Of a DNA stretch of 64,000 bases, positions 8,031-16,401 are shown piece by piece. The position numbers and the translations under genes were made by a program. How positions within the stretch are numbered: the first letter of the stretch is position 1; every line of letters starts with the position of its first letter. The notes beneath the pieces were generated by a model. The model was not told the origin of the DNA, searched no databases, and worked only from the letters and a program-made list of their open reading frames with translations. This DNA is from Streptomyces aurantiacus JA 4570 (lineage in GTDB: Bacteria > Actinomycetota > Actinomycetes > Streptomycetales > Streptomycetaceae): NCBI RefSeq assembly GCF_000414115.1, contig NZ_AOPZ01000109.1, positions 109,113-173,112 of the forward strand. The letters run 5' to 3'.

Positions 8031-8843
8031 ATGGGGCGGGCAACAGCGATGATGGGACCGGCACACTCACTGTCGGGGGCGGCGGCCTGGCTGGGCGTCG
8101 GCGCCGCCGCGACGGCGGCGGGGCATTCGATGCCCTGGCCGGTCCTCCTGGTCGGGGCTCTGATCTGCGCCGGGGCCGCGCTCGCGCCGGACCTCGACCA
8201 CCGGTCGGCGACGATCTCGCGCGCCTTCGGGCCGGTCTCGCGCGGCCTGTGCGAGATCGTCGACAAGCTCTCGTACGCCGTCTACCGGTCGACCCGCAAG
8301 CCGGGCGACCCGCGCCGCTCCGGCGGTCACCGTACGCTGACGCACACCTGGGTCTGGGCGGTCATGATCGGCGCGGGCTCCTCGGTGCTCGCGGTGGCCG
8401 GCGGGCGCTGGGCGGTGCTCGCGCTCCTGTTCGTGCACATGGTGCTCGCCATCGAGGGTCTGCTGTGGCGGGCCGCGCGCGGGTCGAGCAGCGATGTGCT
8501 GGTGTGGCTGCTCGCGGCGACCAGCGCGTGGATCATGGCGGGTGTACTGGACAAACCGGGCAATGGGTCGGACTGGCTGTTCACGGCGCCGGGGCAGGAG
8601 TACCTGTGGCTGGGTCTGCCGGTGGTGCTGGGTGCGCTGGTGCACGACATCGGGGACGCCCTGACCGTCTCCGGCTGCCCGATCCTGTGGCCCATCCCGA
8701 TCGGACGCAAGCGCTGGTACCCGATCGGGCCGCCGCGGATGATGCGGTTCCGGGCCGGGAGCTGGATCGAGCTGAAGGTGCTGATGCCGGTGTTCATGCT
8801 GCTCGGGGGAGTGGGGGGCGCGGCCGCGCTCAACTTCATCTGA
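8031..8843 (+). CDS. YdjM-like inner-membrane metal-dependent hydrolase (DUF457)
   Basis: A 270-residue integral membrane protein with about six hydrophobic segments. It has the family's conserved His/Asp pattern: GPAHSLSGAAAW near the start, ALAPDLDHRSAT (about 50-60), GGHRTLTHTW (about 98-107) and GALVHDIGDALTVSGCPILW (about 203-222), followed by the WPIPIGRKRWYPIG signature. The family is named after E. coli YdjM and annotated as putative metal-dependent hydrolases; the reaction is not known. The start could be the ATG at 8031 or the ATG at 8049, where homologues commonly begin (MMGPAHS). The gene diverges from the helicase gene with a 103-base gap. Confidence 0.85.
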   Translation: MGRATAMMGPAHSLSGAAAWLGVGAAATAAGHSMPWPVLLVGALICAGAALAPDLDHRSATISRAFGPVSRGLCEIVDKLSYAVYRSTRKPGDPRRSGGHRTLTHTWVWAVMIGAGSSVLAVAGGRWAVLALLFVHMVLAIEGLLWRAARGSSSDVLVWLLAATSAWIMAGVLDKPGNGSDWLFTAPGQEYLWLGLPVVLGALVHDIGDALTVSGCPILWPIPIGRKRWYPIGPPRMMRFRAGSWIELKVLMPVFMLLGGVGGAAALNFI

Positions 8844-8868
8844 TGTCAGGCCCACGTAACCTCTCCCT

Positions 8869-9825
8869 GTGCCAGCCTCCCGCCCGCATCGCGTCGCCGT
8901 CCTTGTGCTCGAGGGTGCGAAGCCGCTCGATGTCGGAATTCCCGCGCAGGTCTTCACGACCCGCGCGAGCATGCCGTACGAGGTGCGGGTGTGCGGGGCG
9001 GCACCCGGTCTCGTGACCGGCGGCGACGGTCTCGCGTACTACGTCGCCCACGGCCTCGACGCGCTCGCGTGGGCCGACATCGTCTTCGTCCCCGGCTACC
9101 GGTTCCCGGACCGCGACGACCCGCCGGGGACCGTCGTCGACGCGCTGATCGCCGCCCACGACCGGGGCGCGCGGCTCGCCGCCATCTCGACGGGCGCCTT
9201 CGCGCTCGCCGCCACGGGCCTGCTCGACGGCAGGCGCGCCACGACGCACTGGCACTACACGCGGGCACTCGCGGCCAGGCATCCGCTCGTCCGGATCGAC
9301 GAGAACGTGCTGTTCGTCGACGAGGGCAGCGTGCTCACCTCGGCCGGCGCCGCCTCCGGCATCGATCTGTGCCTGCACATCCTGCGCGGCGACCTCGGCG
9401 TGGCCGCGTCCAACCACGCGGCCCGGCGTCTGGTCGCGGCCCCCTACCGCAGCGGCGGCCAGGCCCAGTACGTGCCGCGCGGCGTTCCCGAGCCACTCGG
9501 CGAGCGGTTCGCCGCCACCCGGGAGTGGGCGCTGCACCGGCTCGGCGAGCCCCTCACCCTCGACATACTGGCGCGGCAGGCCGAGGTCTCGCCGCGCACG
9601 TTCTCCCGGCGCTTCGTCGAGGAGACCGGCTACACGCCGATGCAGTGGGTGATGCGCGCCCGCGTCGACCTGGCCCGCGAACTGCTCGAGCGCTCGCAGC
9701 GCAGCGTCGAGCAGATCGCCGCCGATGTCGGGCTCGGCACCGGCGCGAACCTGCGCCTGCACTTCCAGCGCATCCTCGGCACCACACCGAGCGAGTACCG
9801 GCGCACCTTCACCCGGGGCGAGTAG
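8869..9825 (+). CDS. GlxA-family transcriptional regulator (DJ-1/PfpI plus AraC HTH)
   Basis: A 318-residue regulator. Residues about 6-190 are a DJ-1/PfpI-like ligand domain (VAVLVLEGAKPLDVGIPAQV; AISTGAFALAATGLLDGRRA, where the nucleophile-elbow Cys of true enzymes is replaced by Thr/Gly). Residues about 215-312 carry the AraC double helix-turn-helix (TLDILARQAEVSPRTFSRRF and QIAADVGLGTGANLRLHFQR). It begins at a GTG at 8869, 25 bases after the membrane protein stop. The GAPDH gene follows 135 bases downstream on the same strand, so control of that gene is a reasonable inference. The effector is unknown. Confidence 0.9.
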   Translation: MPASRPHRVAVLVLEGAKPLDVGIPAQVFTTRASMPYEVRVCGAAPGLVTGGDGLAYYVAHGLDALAWADIVFVPGYRFPDRDDPPGTVVDALIAAHDRGARLAAISTGAFALAATGLLDGRRATTHWHYTRALAARHPLVRIDENVLFVDEGSVLTSAGAASGIDLCLHILRGDLGVAASNHAARRLVAAPYRSGGQAQYVPRGVPEPLGERFAATREWALHRLGEPLTLDILARQAEVSPRTFSRRFVEETGYTPMQWVMRARVDLARELLERSQRSVEQIAADVGLGTGANLRLHFQRILGTTPSEYRRTFTRGE

Positions 9826-9868
9826 CCCGCCCGGCACCGCGTGGTGGGACGTGGCGGACTTGGCGGAC

Positions 9869-9905
9869 GTGGCGGGATCCTTTTGAACCGTGGCGATCCC
9901 GCCAC
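9869..9905. promoter_or_regulatory. Inverted repeat in front of the GAPDH gene
   Basis: Perfect 11-base arms GTGGCGGGATC (9869-9879) and GATCCCGCCAC (9895-9905) flank a 15-base loop containing TTTTGAAC. Just upstream are two GGCGGAC copies in a degenerate tandem. It lies between the GlxA-type regulator stop and the GAPDH start. It could be a terminator of the regulator gene or an operator or 5'-UTR hairpin of the GAPDH gene; no T-tract follows. Confidence 0.6.
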
Positions 9906-9960
9906 TGTCAGCGGCGCCGGCGGCGGGCGAGTCTGGTGCGGAAGGGAAGGGACATCACTC

Positions 9961-10959
9961 ATGACTCGCATCGCCATCAACGGATTCGGCCGCATCGGAC
10001 GCAATGTGCTGCGCGCACTGCTGGAGAGCGACAGCGACCTCGAGATCGTCGCCGTCAACGACCTGACGGAGCCCGCCACTCTCGCCCGGCTGCTCGCCTA
10101 CGACAGCACGGCCGGCCGGCTCGGGCGCCCGGTGACCGTCGACGGGGACGCCCTCGTCGTCGACGGCCGCCGGATCACGGTGCTGGCCGAGCGCGAACCG
10201 GCGCAGCTGCCGTGGGCGGAACTCGGCGTCGACATCGTCCTGGAAGCCACCGGCCGCTTCACCTCGGCCAAGGCCGCGCGGGCCCATCTCGACGCGGGCG
10301 CGAGGAAGGTACTCGTCAGCGCGCCGTCGGACGGCGCGGACGTCACGCTCGCGTTCGGGGTCAACACCGACGCCTACGACCCGGCCGCGCACACGATCGT
10401 CTCGAGCGCCTCCTGCACCACCAACGCGCTCGCGCCGCTGGCCGCGGTCCTCGACGAACTCGCCGGTATCGAGCACGGGTTCATGACGACGGTGCACGCC
10501 TACACGCAGGAGCAGAACCTGCAGGACGGTCCGCACCGCGACGCCCGCCGCGCCCGGGCCGCCGGCATCAACATCGTGCCGACCACGACCGGCGCCGCCA
10601 AGGCGATCGGCCTGGTGCTTCCGAACCTCGACGGCAAGCTGTCGGGCGACTCGATCCGCGTACCGGTGCCGGTGGGCTCGATCGTCGAACTCAACACGAC
10701 CGTCACCCGCGACGTGACGCGCGACGACGTGCTCGCGGCGTACCGCGCCGCGGCGGAGGGGCCGCTCGCCGGCATCCTCGAGTACTCGGACGACCCGCTC
10801 GTGTCGTCCGACATCACGGGCAATCCCGCCTCGTCGATCTTCGACTCGGCCCTCACCCGCGTCGACGGCCGCCACGTCAAGGTGGTCGCCTGGTACGACA
10901 ACGAGTGGGGCTTCTCGAACCGCGTGATCGACACGCTCGAGTACCTCGCCACCCGCTGA
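9961..10959 (+). CDS. gap: Type I glyceraldehyde-3-phosphate dehydrogenase
   Basis: A 332-residue GAPDH. The N-terminal Rossmann fold is RIAINGFGRIGRNVLRALLE, and NDLTEPATLARLLAYDS has the Asp (about residue 33) that favours NAD over NADP. The catalytic Cys is C152 in SSASCTTNALAPL. The C-terminal WYDNEWGFSNRVIDT signature is intact, so it should oxidise and phosphorylate glyceraldehyde-3-phosphate in glycolysis. The start ATG at 9961 has GGAAGGGAAGGGA upstream. It is monocistronic, behind a GlxA-type regulator and in front of a hairpin. Streptomyces often carry more than one gap gene, and this one may be the regulated isozyme (inference). Confidence 0.95.
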   Translation: MTRIAINGFGRIGRNVLRALLESDSDLEIVAVNDLTEPATLARLLAYDSTAGRLGRPVTVDGDALVVDGRRITVLAEREPAQLPWAELGVDIVLEATGRFTSAKAARAHLDAGARKVLVSAPSDGADVTLAFGVNTDAYDPAAHTIVSSASCTTNALAPLAAVLDELAGIEHGFMTTVHAYTQEQNLQDGPHRDARRARAAGINIVPTTTGAAKAIGLVLPNLDGKLSGDSIRVPVPVGSIVELNTTVTRDVTRDDVLAAYRAAAEGPLAGILEYSDDPLVSSDITGNPASSIFDSALTRVDGRHVKVVAWYDNEWGFSNRVIDTLEYLATR

Positions 10960-10966
10960 CCGGACG

Positions 10967-10990
10967 CCGGGGGTGGTGCCCCGCCCCCGG
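10967..10990. terminator. Hairpin terminator between convergent gap and dctA
   Basis: Arms CCGGGGGTGG and CCGCCCCCGG pair over ten positions with one G-T type mismatch around a TGCC loop, 8 bases after the gap stop codon. There is no T-tract, as usual for high-GC actinobacteria. It can serve both convergent genes. Confidence 0.7.
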
Positions 10991-11053
10991 CCTTCCATGG
11001 AGGGCCCTTCTGTCGTGCACACCGCACCCCATGCGGAGTCGTCACGCTCAACT

Positions 11054-12442
11054 TCAGTTGAGGTCGGCGGGTCGGTCCTGCGGTGTCCCGGTGCGCAGGA
11101 CCCGGTTGACGCGGGCGATGTCGAGGGCGCCTTCCCAGCGGGCCACGAGGAGGGTGGCGACGCTGTTGCCGGCGAGGTTGGTCAGGGCGCGGCACTCGGA
11201 CATGAACTTGTCGATGCCGAAGATCAGCATGATGCCGGCCGCGGGCACGGTGCCGACGCTGGAGAGCGTGGCGGCCAGGGCGATGAATCCGGCGCCGGTG
11301 ACGCCGCCCGAGCCCTTGGACGTGAGGATCATGACGGCGAGCAGGCCGAGCTGCTGTGGGAGGGACAGCGGGGTGTCCGTGGCCTGGGCGATGTAGACGG
11401 TCGCCAGGGACAGGTAGATGGAGCTGCCGTCGAGGTTGAAGGAGTAGCCGGTCGGCACCGTCAGGCCGACGATGTCGCGGCGTACGCCGAGGCCCGTGAG
11501 TTTGGTCATCAGGCGGGGCAGCACGCTCTCGGAGGAGGACGTGCCGAGGACGATGAGGAACTCCTCGCGCAGGTAGTGCAGCAGCCGGAAGACGCTGATC
11601 CGCAGGAGGGCCAGGGCACCGCCGAGCACCACGACGACGAAGAAGAGCGAGGTGCCGTAGAACAGGCCGATGAGCCGGCCGAGGCTGGTCAGGGTGGAGA
11701 TGCCGTACTTGCCGATGGTGAAGGCCATCGCCCCGAAGGCGCCGACGGGCGCGGCCAGCATGATGTAGTGCAGGATCTTGAACACTACGGTGCTCAGCCG
11801 GTTGATCCCTTCGACGATCGGGACCCCGGTCGGTCCCACGGCCTTGAGCGCGATGCCGAACAGCACCGCGAAGAAGATCACCTGGAGGATGTTGCCCTCC
11901 GCGAAGGCGCCCACCGCGCTGGACGGCACCACGTCGGTCAGGAAGTGCCACCAGCTCTGGCCCTCACCGTCCTTGACGTACTGGGCGGCGTCTCCGGCGA
12001 GGCGCAGTTCGCCGGGGTCGGCGTGGACTCCGGCTCCGGGCCGGAACACGTTCACGGCGAGCAGGCCGAGAGCCAGGGCCACCAACGTGCCCGCCTGGAA
12101 GCAGACGAGGGACTTGAGGCCGACCCTGCCGACGCGGCGCAGGCTGTCGACGCCGCCGATCCCGCCCACGATGGTCAGGAAGACGATCGGCGCGATGAGC
12201 ATCTTGATGGCGGACACGAACGTCGTGCCCACCGGCTCAAGGCCGACGCCGACGTCCGGCCAGAGCCAGCCGGTCAGGATGCCGCAGACGATCGCGGTCA
12301 GGACCCAGAAGTAGAGCTGCTTGTACCAGGGTTTGGACGGCGGGGGGCCAGGGACGGGGAGAGGGGGGGAGGAGGAGCTGAGGGAGGGGCTGGGGGAAGG
12401 GTCGGGGGTGGCGCCGGAAGTGGGGGACGCGGGTGCTGCCAT
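11054..12442 (-). CDS. dctA: C4-dicarboxylate:cation symporter (DAACS family)
   Basis: A 462-residue transporter of the dicarboxylate/amino acid:cation symporter family. After a Pro/Ser-rich head of about 35 residues it starts with WYKQLYFWVLTAIVCGI and continues with about eight membrane segments. Family signatures are LIAPIVFLTIVGGIGG, the re-entrant-loop serine run GTSSSESVLPRLMTKL, PTGYSFNLDGSSIYLS and TSKGSGGVTGAGFIALAATL. These form the substrate and cation site. The ATG at 12442 follows GGAG. The tartrate dehydrogenase gene lies 58 bases upstream on the same strand, so uptake of tartrate, malate or succinate is the likely task. Confidence 0.92.
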   Translation of the reverse strand: MAAPASPTSGATPDPSPSPSLSSSSPPLPVPGPPPSKPWYKQLYFWVLTAIVCGILTGWLWPDVGVGLEPVGTTFVSAIKMLIAPIVFLTIVGGIGGVDSLRRVGRVGLKSLVCFQAGTLVALALGLLAVNVFRPGAGVHADPGELRLAGDAAQYVKDGEGQSWWHFLTDVVPSSAVGAFAEGNILQVIFFAVLFGIALKAVGPTGVPIVEGINRLSTVVFKILHYIMLAAPVGAFGAMAFTIGKYGISTLTSLGRLIGLFYGTSLFFVVVVLGGALALLRISVFRLLHYLREEFLIVLGTSSSESVLPRLMTKLTGLGVRRDIVGLTVPTGYSFNLDGSSIYLSLATVYIAQATDTPLSLPQQLGLLAVMILTSKGSGGVTGAGFIALAATLSSVGTVPAAGIMLIFGIDKFMSECRALTNLAGNSVATLLVARWEGALDIARVNRVLRTGTPQDRPADLN

Positions 12443-12500
12443 GGCGGTCTCCTCGTCTCTCCTCGTCGGGGAACGTGGACGCGGCCGGGACTCGGAGCGG

Positions 12501-13574
12501 TCAGAGCAGTTCGAGGAGCGTGCCGGTGAACTCGGCGGTCGTCGCGCCGCCACCGAGGTCGGCCGTGCGGACGTCGGTCTTGGCCAGCAGCGCGGCGATC
12601 GCGTCGGTGACGTCCTTGGCCGCCTCGGGGTGACCGAGGTGGTCGAGCATCATGGCGGCCGACCAGATCGCGCCGAGCGGGTTGGCGATGCCCCGGCCCG
12701 CGATGTCGGGTGCGGAGCCGTGCACCGGCTCGAACATCGAGGGGAAGGCGCGCTCGGGGTTGAGGTTGGCGGCCGGGGCGATGCCGATGGACCCGGCGAC
12801 GGCGGCGGCGAGGTCGCTGAGGATGTCACCGAACAGGTTCGAGGCGACGACCACGTCGAAGCGGGCCGGGTCGAGGACGAACTTCGCCGCCAGCGCGTCG
12901 ATGTGCTCCTGGTCCCACGAGACCCGGGGGTGGGCGGCAGCCCGCTCGGCGACGAGTTCGTCCCAGAACGGCATGGTGTGCACGATGCCGTTGGACTTGG
13001 TGGCCGAGGTGAGCGTCCCGCCGCGCCGCGCGGCCAGTTCGAAGGCGAAGTCGAGGACCCGGGTCACCCCGGCACGGGTGAAGACCGCTTCCTGCACGGC
13101 CATCTCCTCGGGGTTCCCGCGGTTCAGACGGCCGCCGATCTCGCTGTACTCGCCTTCCACGTTCTCGCGTACGACGACGAAATCCACATCACCGGCGGCG
13201 GCAGCGCGCAGCGGGCTCTCGACTCCCTCGAAGACGCGGATCGGCCGCAGATTGACGTACTGGCGGAAGCCGCGACGGATCGGGATCAGCAGCCCCCACA
13301 GGGAGACATGGTCGGGCACGCCCGGGTAGCCCACGGCGCCGAGCAGGATCGCGTCCTTGTCGCGGAGCTGATCGAGGCCGTCGTCGGGCATCATCGCGCC
13401 CTCACGGAGGTACCGCTCACAGGACCAGTCGTAGGAGGCGTACGAGAAGCCGATGCCGTGGCGGGCGCCGACGGCGTCCAGCACTTGCCGGGCGGGCGGC
13501 AGGACTTCGGCGCCGATGCCGTCGCCGGGGATGAGCGCGATGTGATGGCGGGTCGTGCGGTCGTGGCGGGTCAT
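12501..13574 (-). CDS. ttuC: Tartrate / D-malate dehydrogenase (beta-decarboxylating)
   Basis: A 357-residue member of the isocitrate/isopropylmalate dehydrogenase family. It shows IALIPGDGIGAEVLPPA at the start, LLGAVGYPGVPDHVSLW, the substrate-loop segment NLRPIRVFEGVESPL, and the Mg2+/active-site signature SNLFGDILSDLAAAVAGSIG. The SLWGLLIPIRRGF segment and the overall length match the tartrate dehydrogenase/D-malate dehydrogenase subgroup (TtuC/DmlA) rather than LeuB. It uses NAD+ and a divalent metal in the cytosol. It sits between a LysR regulator and a dicarboxylate symporter on the same strand, which fits a tartrate or malate utilisation unit. Confidence 0.87.
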   Translation of the reverse strand: MTRHDRTTRHHIALIPGDGIGAEVLPPARQVLDAVGARHGIGFSYASYDWSCERYLREGAMMPDDGLDQLRDKDAILLGAVGYPGVPDHVSLWGLLIPIRRGFRQYVNLRPIRVFEGVESPLRAAAAGDVDFVVVRENVEGEYSEIGGRLNRGNPEEMAVQEAVFTRAGVTRVLDFAFELAARRGGTLTSATKSNGIVHTMPFWDELVAERAAAHPRVSWDQEHIDALAAKFVLDPARFDVVVASNLFGDILSDLAAAVAGSIGIAPAANLNPERAFPSMFEPVHGSAPDIAGRGIANPLGAIWSAAMMLDHLGHPEAAKDVTDAIAALLAKTDVRTADLGGGATTAEFTGTLLELL

Positions 13575-13630
13575 GCGCCGATTGGAGCAATGAGGCGGCC
13601 GAGCCGTCCAAGTCGCTCTGCCGATCTGCC

Positions 13631-13647
13631 ATATAGGGCGGGCTTAT
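13631..13647. promoter_or_regulatory. Possible LysR-type operator upstream of ttuC
   Basis: ATATAGGGCGGGCTTAT has a T-N11-A core (T13634, A13646) with imperfect dyad symmetry, the usual shape of a LysR binding site. It lies in the 96-base gap between the LysR stop and the tartrate dehydrogenase start and is the most A/T-rich segment there. The assignment is by shape and position only. Confidence 0.35.
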
Positions 13648-13670
13648 CAGCGGCCCACCAGCCGATTCGC

Positions 13671-14555
13671 TCAGTCTCCGACGGCTTCCAGCGCACAGGT
13701 AACGAAGGCCCGGGCGGCAGGGGACAGGCCCGTGCGGCGGCTCACCAGCGCGATCCGCAGGGTGGTCTTCGGCTCGATGTCCACCACCAGGGCCCCGGCC
13801 CGCTCGGCCATGGTGCGCCAGGACTCGGTGACCACGGCGAGCCCGACGCCGGCGAGCACCAGGGGAAGGATCGCCACCCGGTGCTCGGTCTCCGCCGCGA
13901 CGGTGATGTCGATGCCGCGCTCGCGCAGGCCGTCGACGTACGCGCGCATTCCCGTGCCCCGCTGCCCGACGATCAGCCGCTGCCCCGCCAGCTCCTCACA
14001 GCCGATCGACCGGCCGGCCGGAAACGGTCCGTCGGGCGGGGTGACCAGGACGAAGCGCTGCTCCCCGGCGGCATGGGACACCACTTCCTTGTCGGGAAGC
14101 GGTCCCGATGTGGCGAGCAGACCCAGCTCGGCGGCACCGGTGCGCACCATGTCTACGACGTCGCGGGAGGTGAAGGCGGCCCGGACACTCACCGACACGC
14201 CGGGGTACGGGCCGCTGAACGCACGGACCATCGTGGTCAGCGGCTCGACCGCCTGGGAGGGCATGGCGGCGATGTCGAGGCGGCCCGTACGCAGCTCGTG
14301 CACGGCCGCGACGCAGGACCGGGCGTTCTCCAGGCCCCGCACGGCGGCCCGGGCCGGTTCGATCAACGCCGTCCCGGCTTCGGTGAGCACCGCCCGGCGG
14401 CCGATCCGGTGGAACAGGCTGCCGCCCAAGTCCCGTTCGAGCGCCTGCACGGCCTGGGACAGCGCGGGCTGCGAGACGTACAGGGCCGTTGCCGCCCGGT
14501 TGAACCCACCGTGATCGACGATCGCGAGGAAGTACTCCAGCTGCCGGATGTCCAT
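13671..14555 (-). CDS. LysR-family transcriptional regulator
   Basis: A 294-residue LysR regulator. The N-terminal winged HTH is intact: RQLEYFLAIVDHGGFNRAAT, LYVSQPALSQAVQALERDLG and LFHRIGRRAVLTEAGTALIE (residues about 3-65). The periplasmic-binding-protein-like effector domain follows (about 90-290). The ATG at 14555 is preferred since homologues begin MDIRQLEYF; an ATG at 14564 is possible. The gene is 96 bases upstream of the tartrate dehydrogenase gene on the same strand and probably activates that gene and the symporter gene. Confidence 0.9.
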   Translation of the reverse strand: MDIRQLEYFLAIVDHGGFNRAATALYVSQPALSQAVQALERDLGGSLFHRIGRRAVLTEAGTALIEPARAAVRGLENARSCVAAVHELRTGRLDIAAMPSQAVEPLTTMVRAFSGPYPGVSVSVRAAFTSRDVVDMVRTGAAELGLLATSGPLPDKEVVSHAAGEQRFVLVTPPDGPFPAGRSIGCEELAGQRLIVGQRGTGMRAYVDGLRERGIDITVAAETEHRVAILPLVLAGVGLAVVTESWRTMAERAGALVVDIEPKTTLRIALVSRRTGLSPAARAFVTCALEAVGD

Positions 14556-14619
14556 GACCGCCATCCTGCCTGCGGCGCCCCGCCGCACCACCCCGCGCCC
14601 CGCCGCCCCGCGGGCCGCC

Positions 14620-16401
14620 TCACCCGTGCCAAGACCTCCAAAGCGCCGCATACGCCCCGTCCGCCCCCACCAGCTCGTCATGGCTGCCGAGTTCGCTGAT
14701 GCGGCCGTTCTCGACCACGGCGATGACGTCCGCGTCGTGGGCGGTGTGCAGGCGGTGGGCGATGGCCACGACCGTGCGGCCGTCGAGGACGCGGGCCAGG
14801 GAGCGCTCCAGGTGGCGGGCCGCGCGCGGGTCCAGGAGCGAGGTCGCCTCGTCCAGGACCAGGGTGTGCGGGTCGGCCAGGACGAGCCGGGCAAGCGCGA
14901 TCTGCTGCGCCTGCGCGGGGGTGAGGGCGAAGCCGCCCGAGCCGACCTCCGTGTCGAGTTCGTCGTCGAGGACCCGCGCCCAGTCGCCCGCGTCGACCGC
15001 GCCCAGCGCCGCCCACAGCTCGGCGTCGCTCGCCCCGGTCCGCGCGAGCAGCAGATTGTCCCGCAGCGAGCCCACGAAGACGTGGTGCTCCTGGTTGACG
15101 AGCGCCACATGTGCGCGGACGTCTTCCGCGGGCATCCGCGCCAGCTCGGCGCCGCCCAGCGTCACCCGGCCGGTGCGCGGCCCGTAGATCCCGGCGAGCA
15201 GCCTGCCCAGCGTGGACTTGCCCGCGCCGGAAGGACCGACGAGCGCGACCCGCGAGCCGGGCTCGACGGCGAGGGACACCTCGCGCAGCACGTCGACCCC
15301 CGCGCGGTAGCCGAAGTGCACGTCGTCCGCGAGGACGGCGCGCCCGTCCGGGCGTACGGAGTCGTCGCCCGCGTCCGGCTCGATGTCGCGTACGCCGACG
15401 AGCCGGGCCAGCGACACGTGCGCGACCTGCATCTCGTCGTACCAGCGCAGAATGATGTTCAGCGGGTCGACGAGCATCTGCGCGATGAGCGCCCCGGTGG
15501 TGAGCTGGCCCACCCCGATCCACCCCTGCAGCGCGAACACGCCGCCGATCATGAGGACCGAGCAGAGCACGATGATGTGGGTGGCGTTGATGACGGGGAA
15601 GAGGAGGGAGCGCAGGTAGAGCGTGTAGCGCTCCCAGGCGGTCCACTCCTTGATGCGCCGCTCGGACTGCTCGACGCGGCGCGCGCCGAGCCGGTGCGCC
15701 TCCACGGTGCGCCCCGCGTCGACGGTCTCGGCGAGGGCGGCCGCGACGGCCGCGTACCCGGCGGCCTCCGAGCGGTACGCGGACGGCGCCCGCTTGAAGT
15801 ACCAGCGGCAGCCGATGACGAGCACGGGCACGGCGAGCAGGAGCGCCGGGGCGAGCGGCGGCGCGGTCACGGCGAGCCCGCCCACCAGCAGGCCCGCCCA
15901 CACCACGCCGATGGCGAGTTGCGGCACGGCCTCCCGCATCGCGTTGGCGAGCCGGTCGACGTCCGTGGTGATACGGGACAGCAGGTCACCGGTGCCCGCG
16001 CGCTCCAGGACGCCCGGTGGCAGGCCGACCGAGCGCACCAGGAAGTCCTCGCGCAGGTCCGCCAGCATGCGCTCGCCGAGGATCGCCCCGCGCAGCCGCA
16101 CCTGGCGCACGAAGAACGCCTGCACAAGCAGCGCGACCGCGAATAGGCCGATGGTGCGCTCCAGATGGAGCTCACGGGACTCCTCGGAGACGCTCTCCAC
16201 GAGGTCACCGAGGAGGTACGGACCCACCATGGAGGCGGTCACGGCGAGCGTGTTCACGCCGATGAGCAGCAGAAAGGCGCGCCGGTGGCGCTGGAACAGC
16301 TCGCGTACGTAGGCCCGCACGGTGGCGGACGCCCCGACGGGCAGCGTCTCCGCGGTGGTCGGGGCGGCCGGATCGTACTCCGGTGGCGCCAGGCCGATCA
16401 T
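14620..16401 (-). CDS. ABC half-exporter (TMD-NBD) with intact Walker A and degenerate signature
   Basis: A 593-residue exporter half: six-helix transmembrane domain (about 40-330), then a nucleotide-binding domain. Walker A GPSGAGKST (about 389-397), Q-loop LVNQEHH, Walker B TLVLDEATSLLD and the switch His in AIAHRLH are all present. The signature LSGGQ is replaced by LTPAQ (about 491). Its start overlaps the stop of the preceding half-exporter (ATGA, 16398-16401), so the two proteins are translationally coupled and should form a heterodimer in the membrane. The partner has the opposite set of defects. The substrate is unknown; heterodimers of this type usually export drugs, peptides or lipids. 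Confidence 0.88.
   Translation of the reverse strand: MIGLAPPEYDPAAPTTAETLPVGASATVRAYVRELFQRHRRAFLLLIGVNTLAVTASMVGPYLLGDLVESVSEESRELHLERTIGLFAVALLVQAFFVRQVRLRGAILGERMLADLREDFLVRSVGLPPGVLERAGTGDLLSRITTDVDRLANAMREAVPQLAIGVVWAGLLVGGLAVTAPPLAPALLLAVPVLVIGCRWYFKRAPSAYRSEAAGYAAVAAALAETVDAGRTVEAHRLGARRVEQSERRIKEWTAWERYTLYLRSLLFPVINATHIIVLCSVLMIGGVFALQGWIGVGQLTTGALIAQMLVDPLNIILRWYDEMQVAHVSLARLVGVRDIEPDAGDDSVRPDGRAVLADDVHFGYRAGVDVLREVSLAVEPGSRVALVGPSGAGKSTLGRLLAGIYGPRTGRVTLGGAELARMPAEDVRAHVALVNQEHHVFVGSLRDNLLLARTGASDAELWAALGAVDAGDWARVLDDELDTEVGSGGFALTPAQAQQIALARLVLADPHTLVLDEATSLLDPRAARHLERSLARVLDGRTVVAIAHRLHTAHDADVIAVVENGRISELGSHDELVGADGAYAALWRSWHG

Noticed and set aside
4649..9016. A 1455-codon open frame on the plus strand
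   Set aside because: It runs antisense through the thioesterase and helicase genes and across other gene ends, with no recognisable domain.
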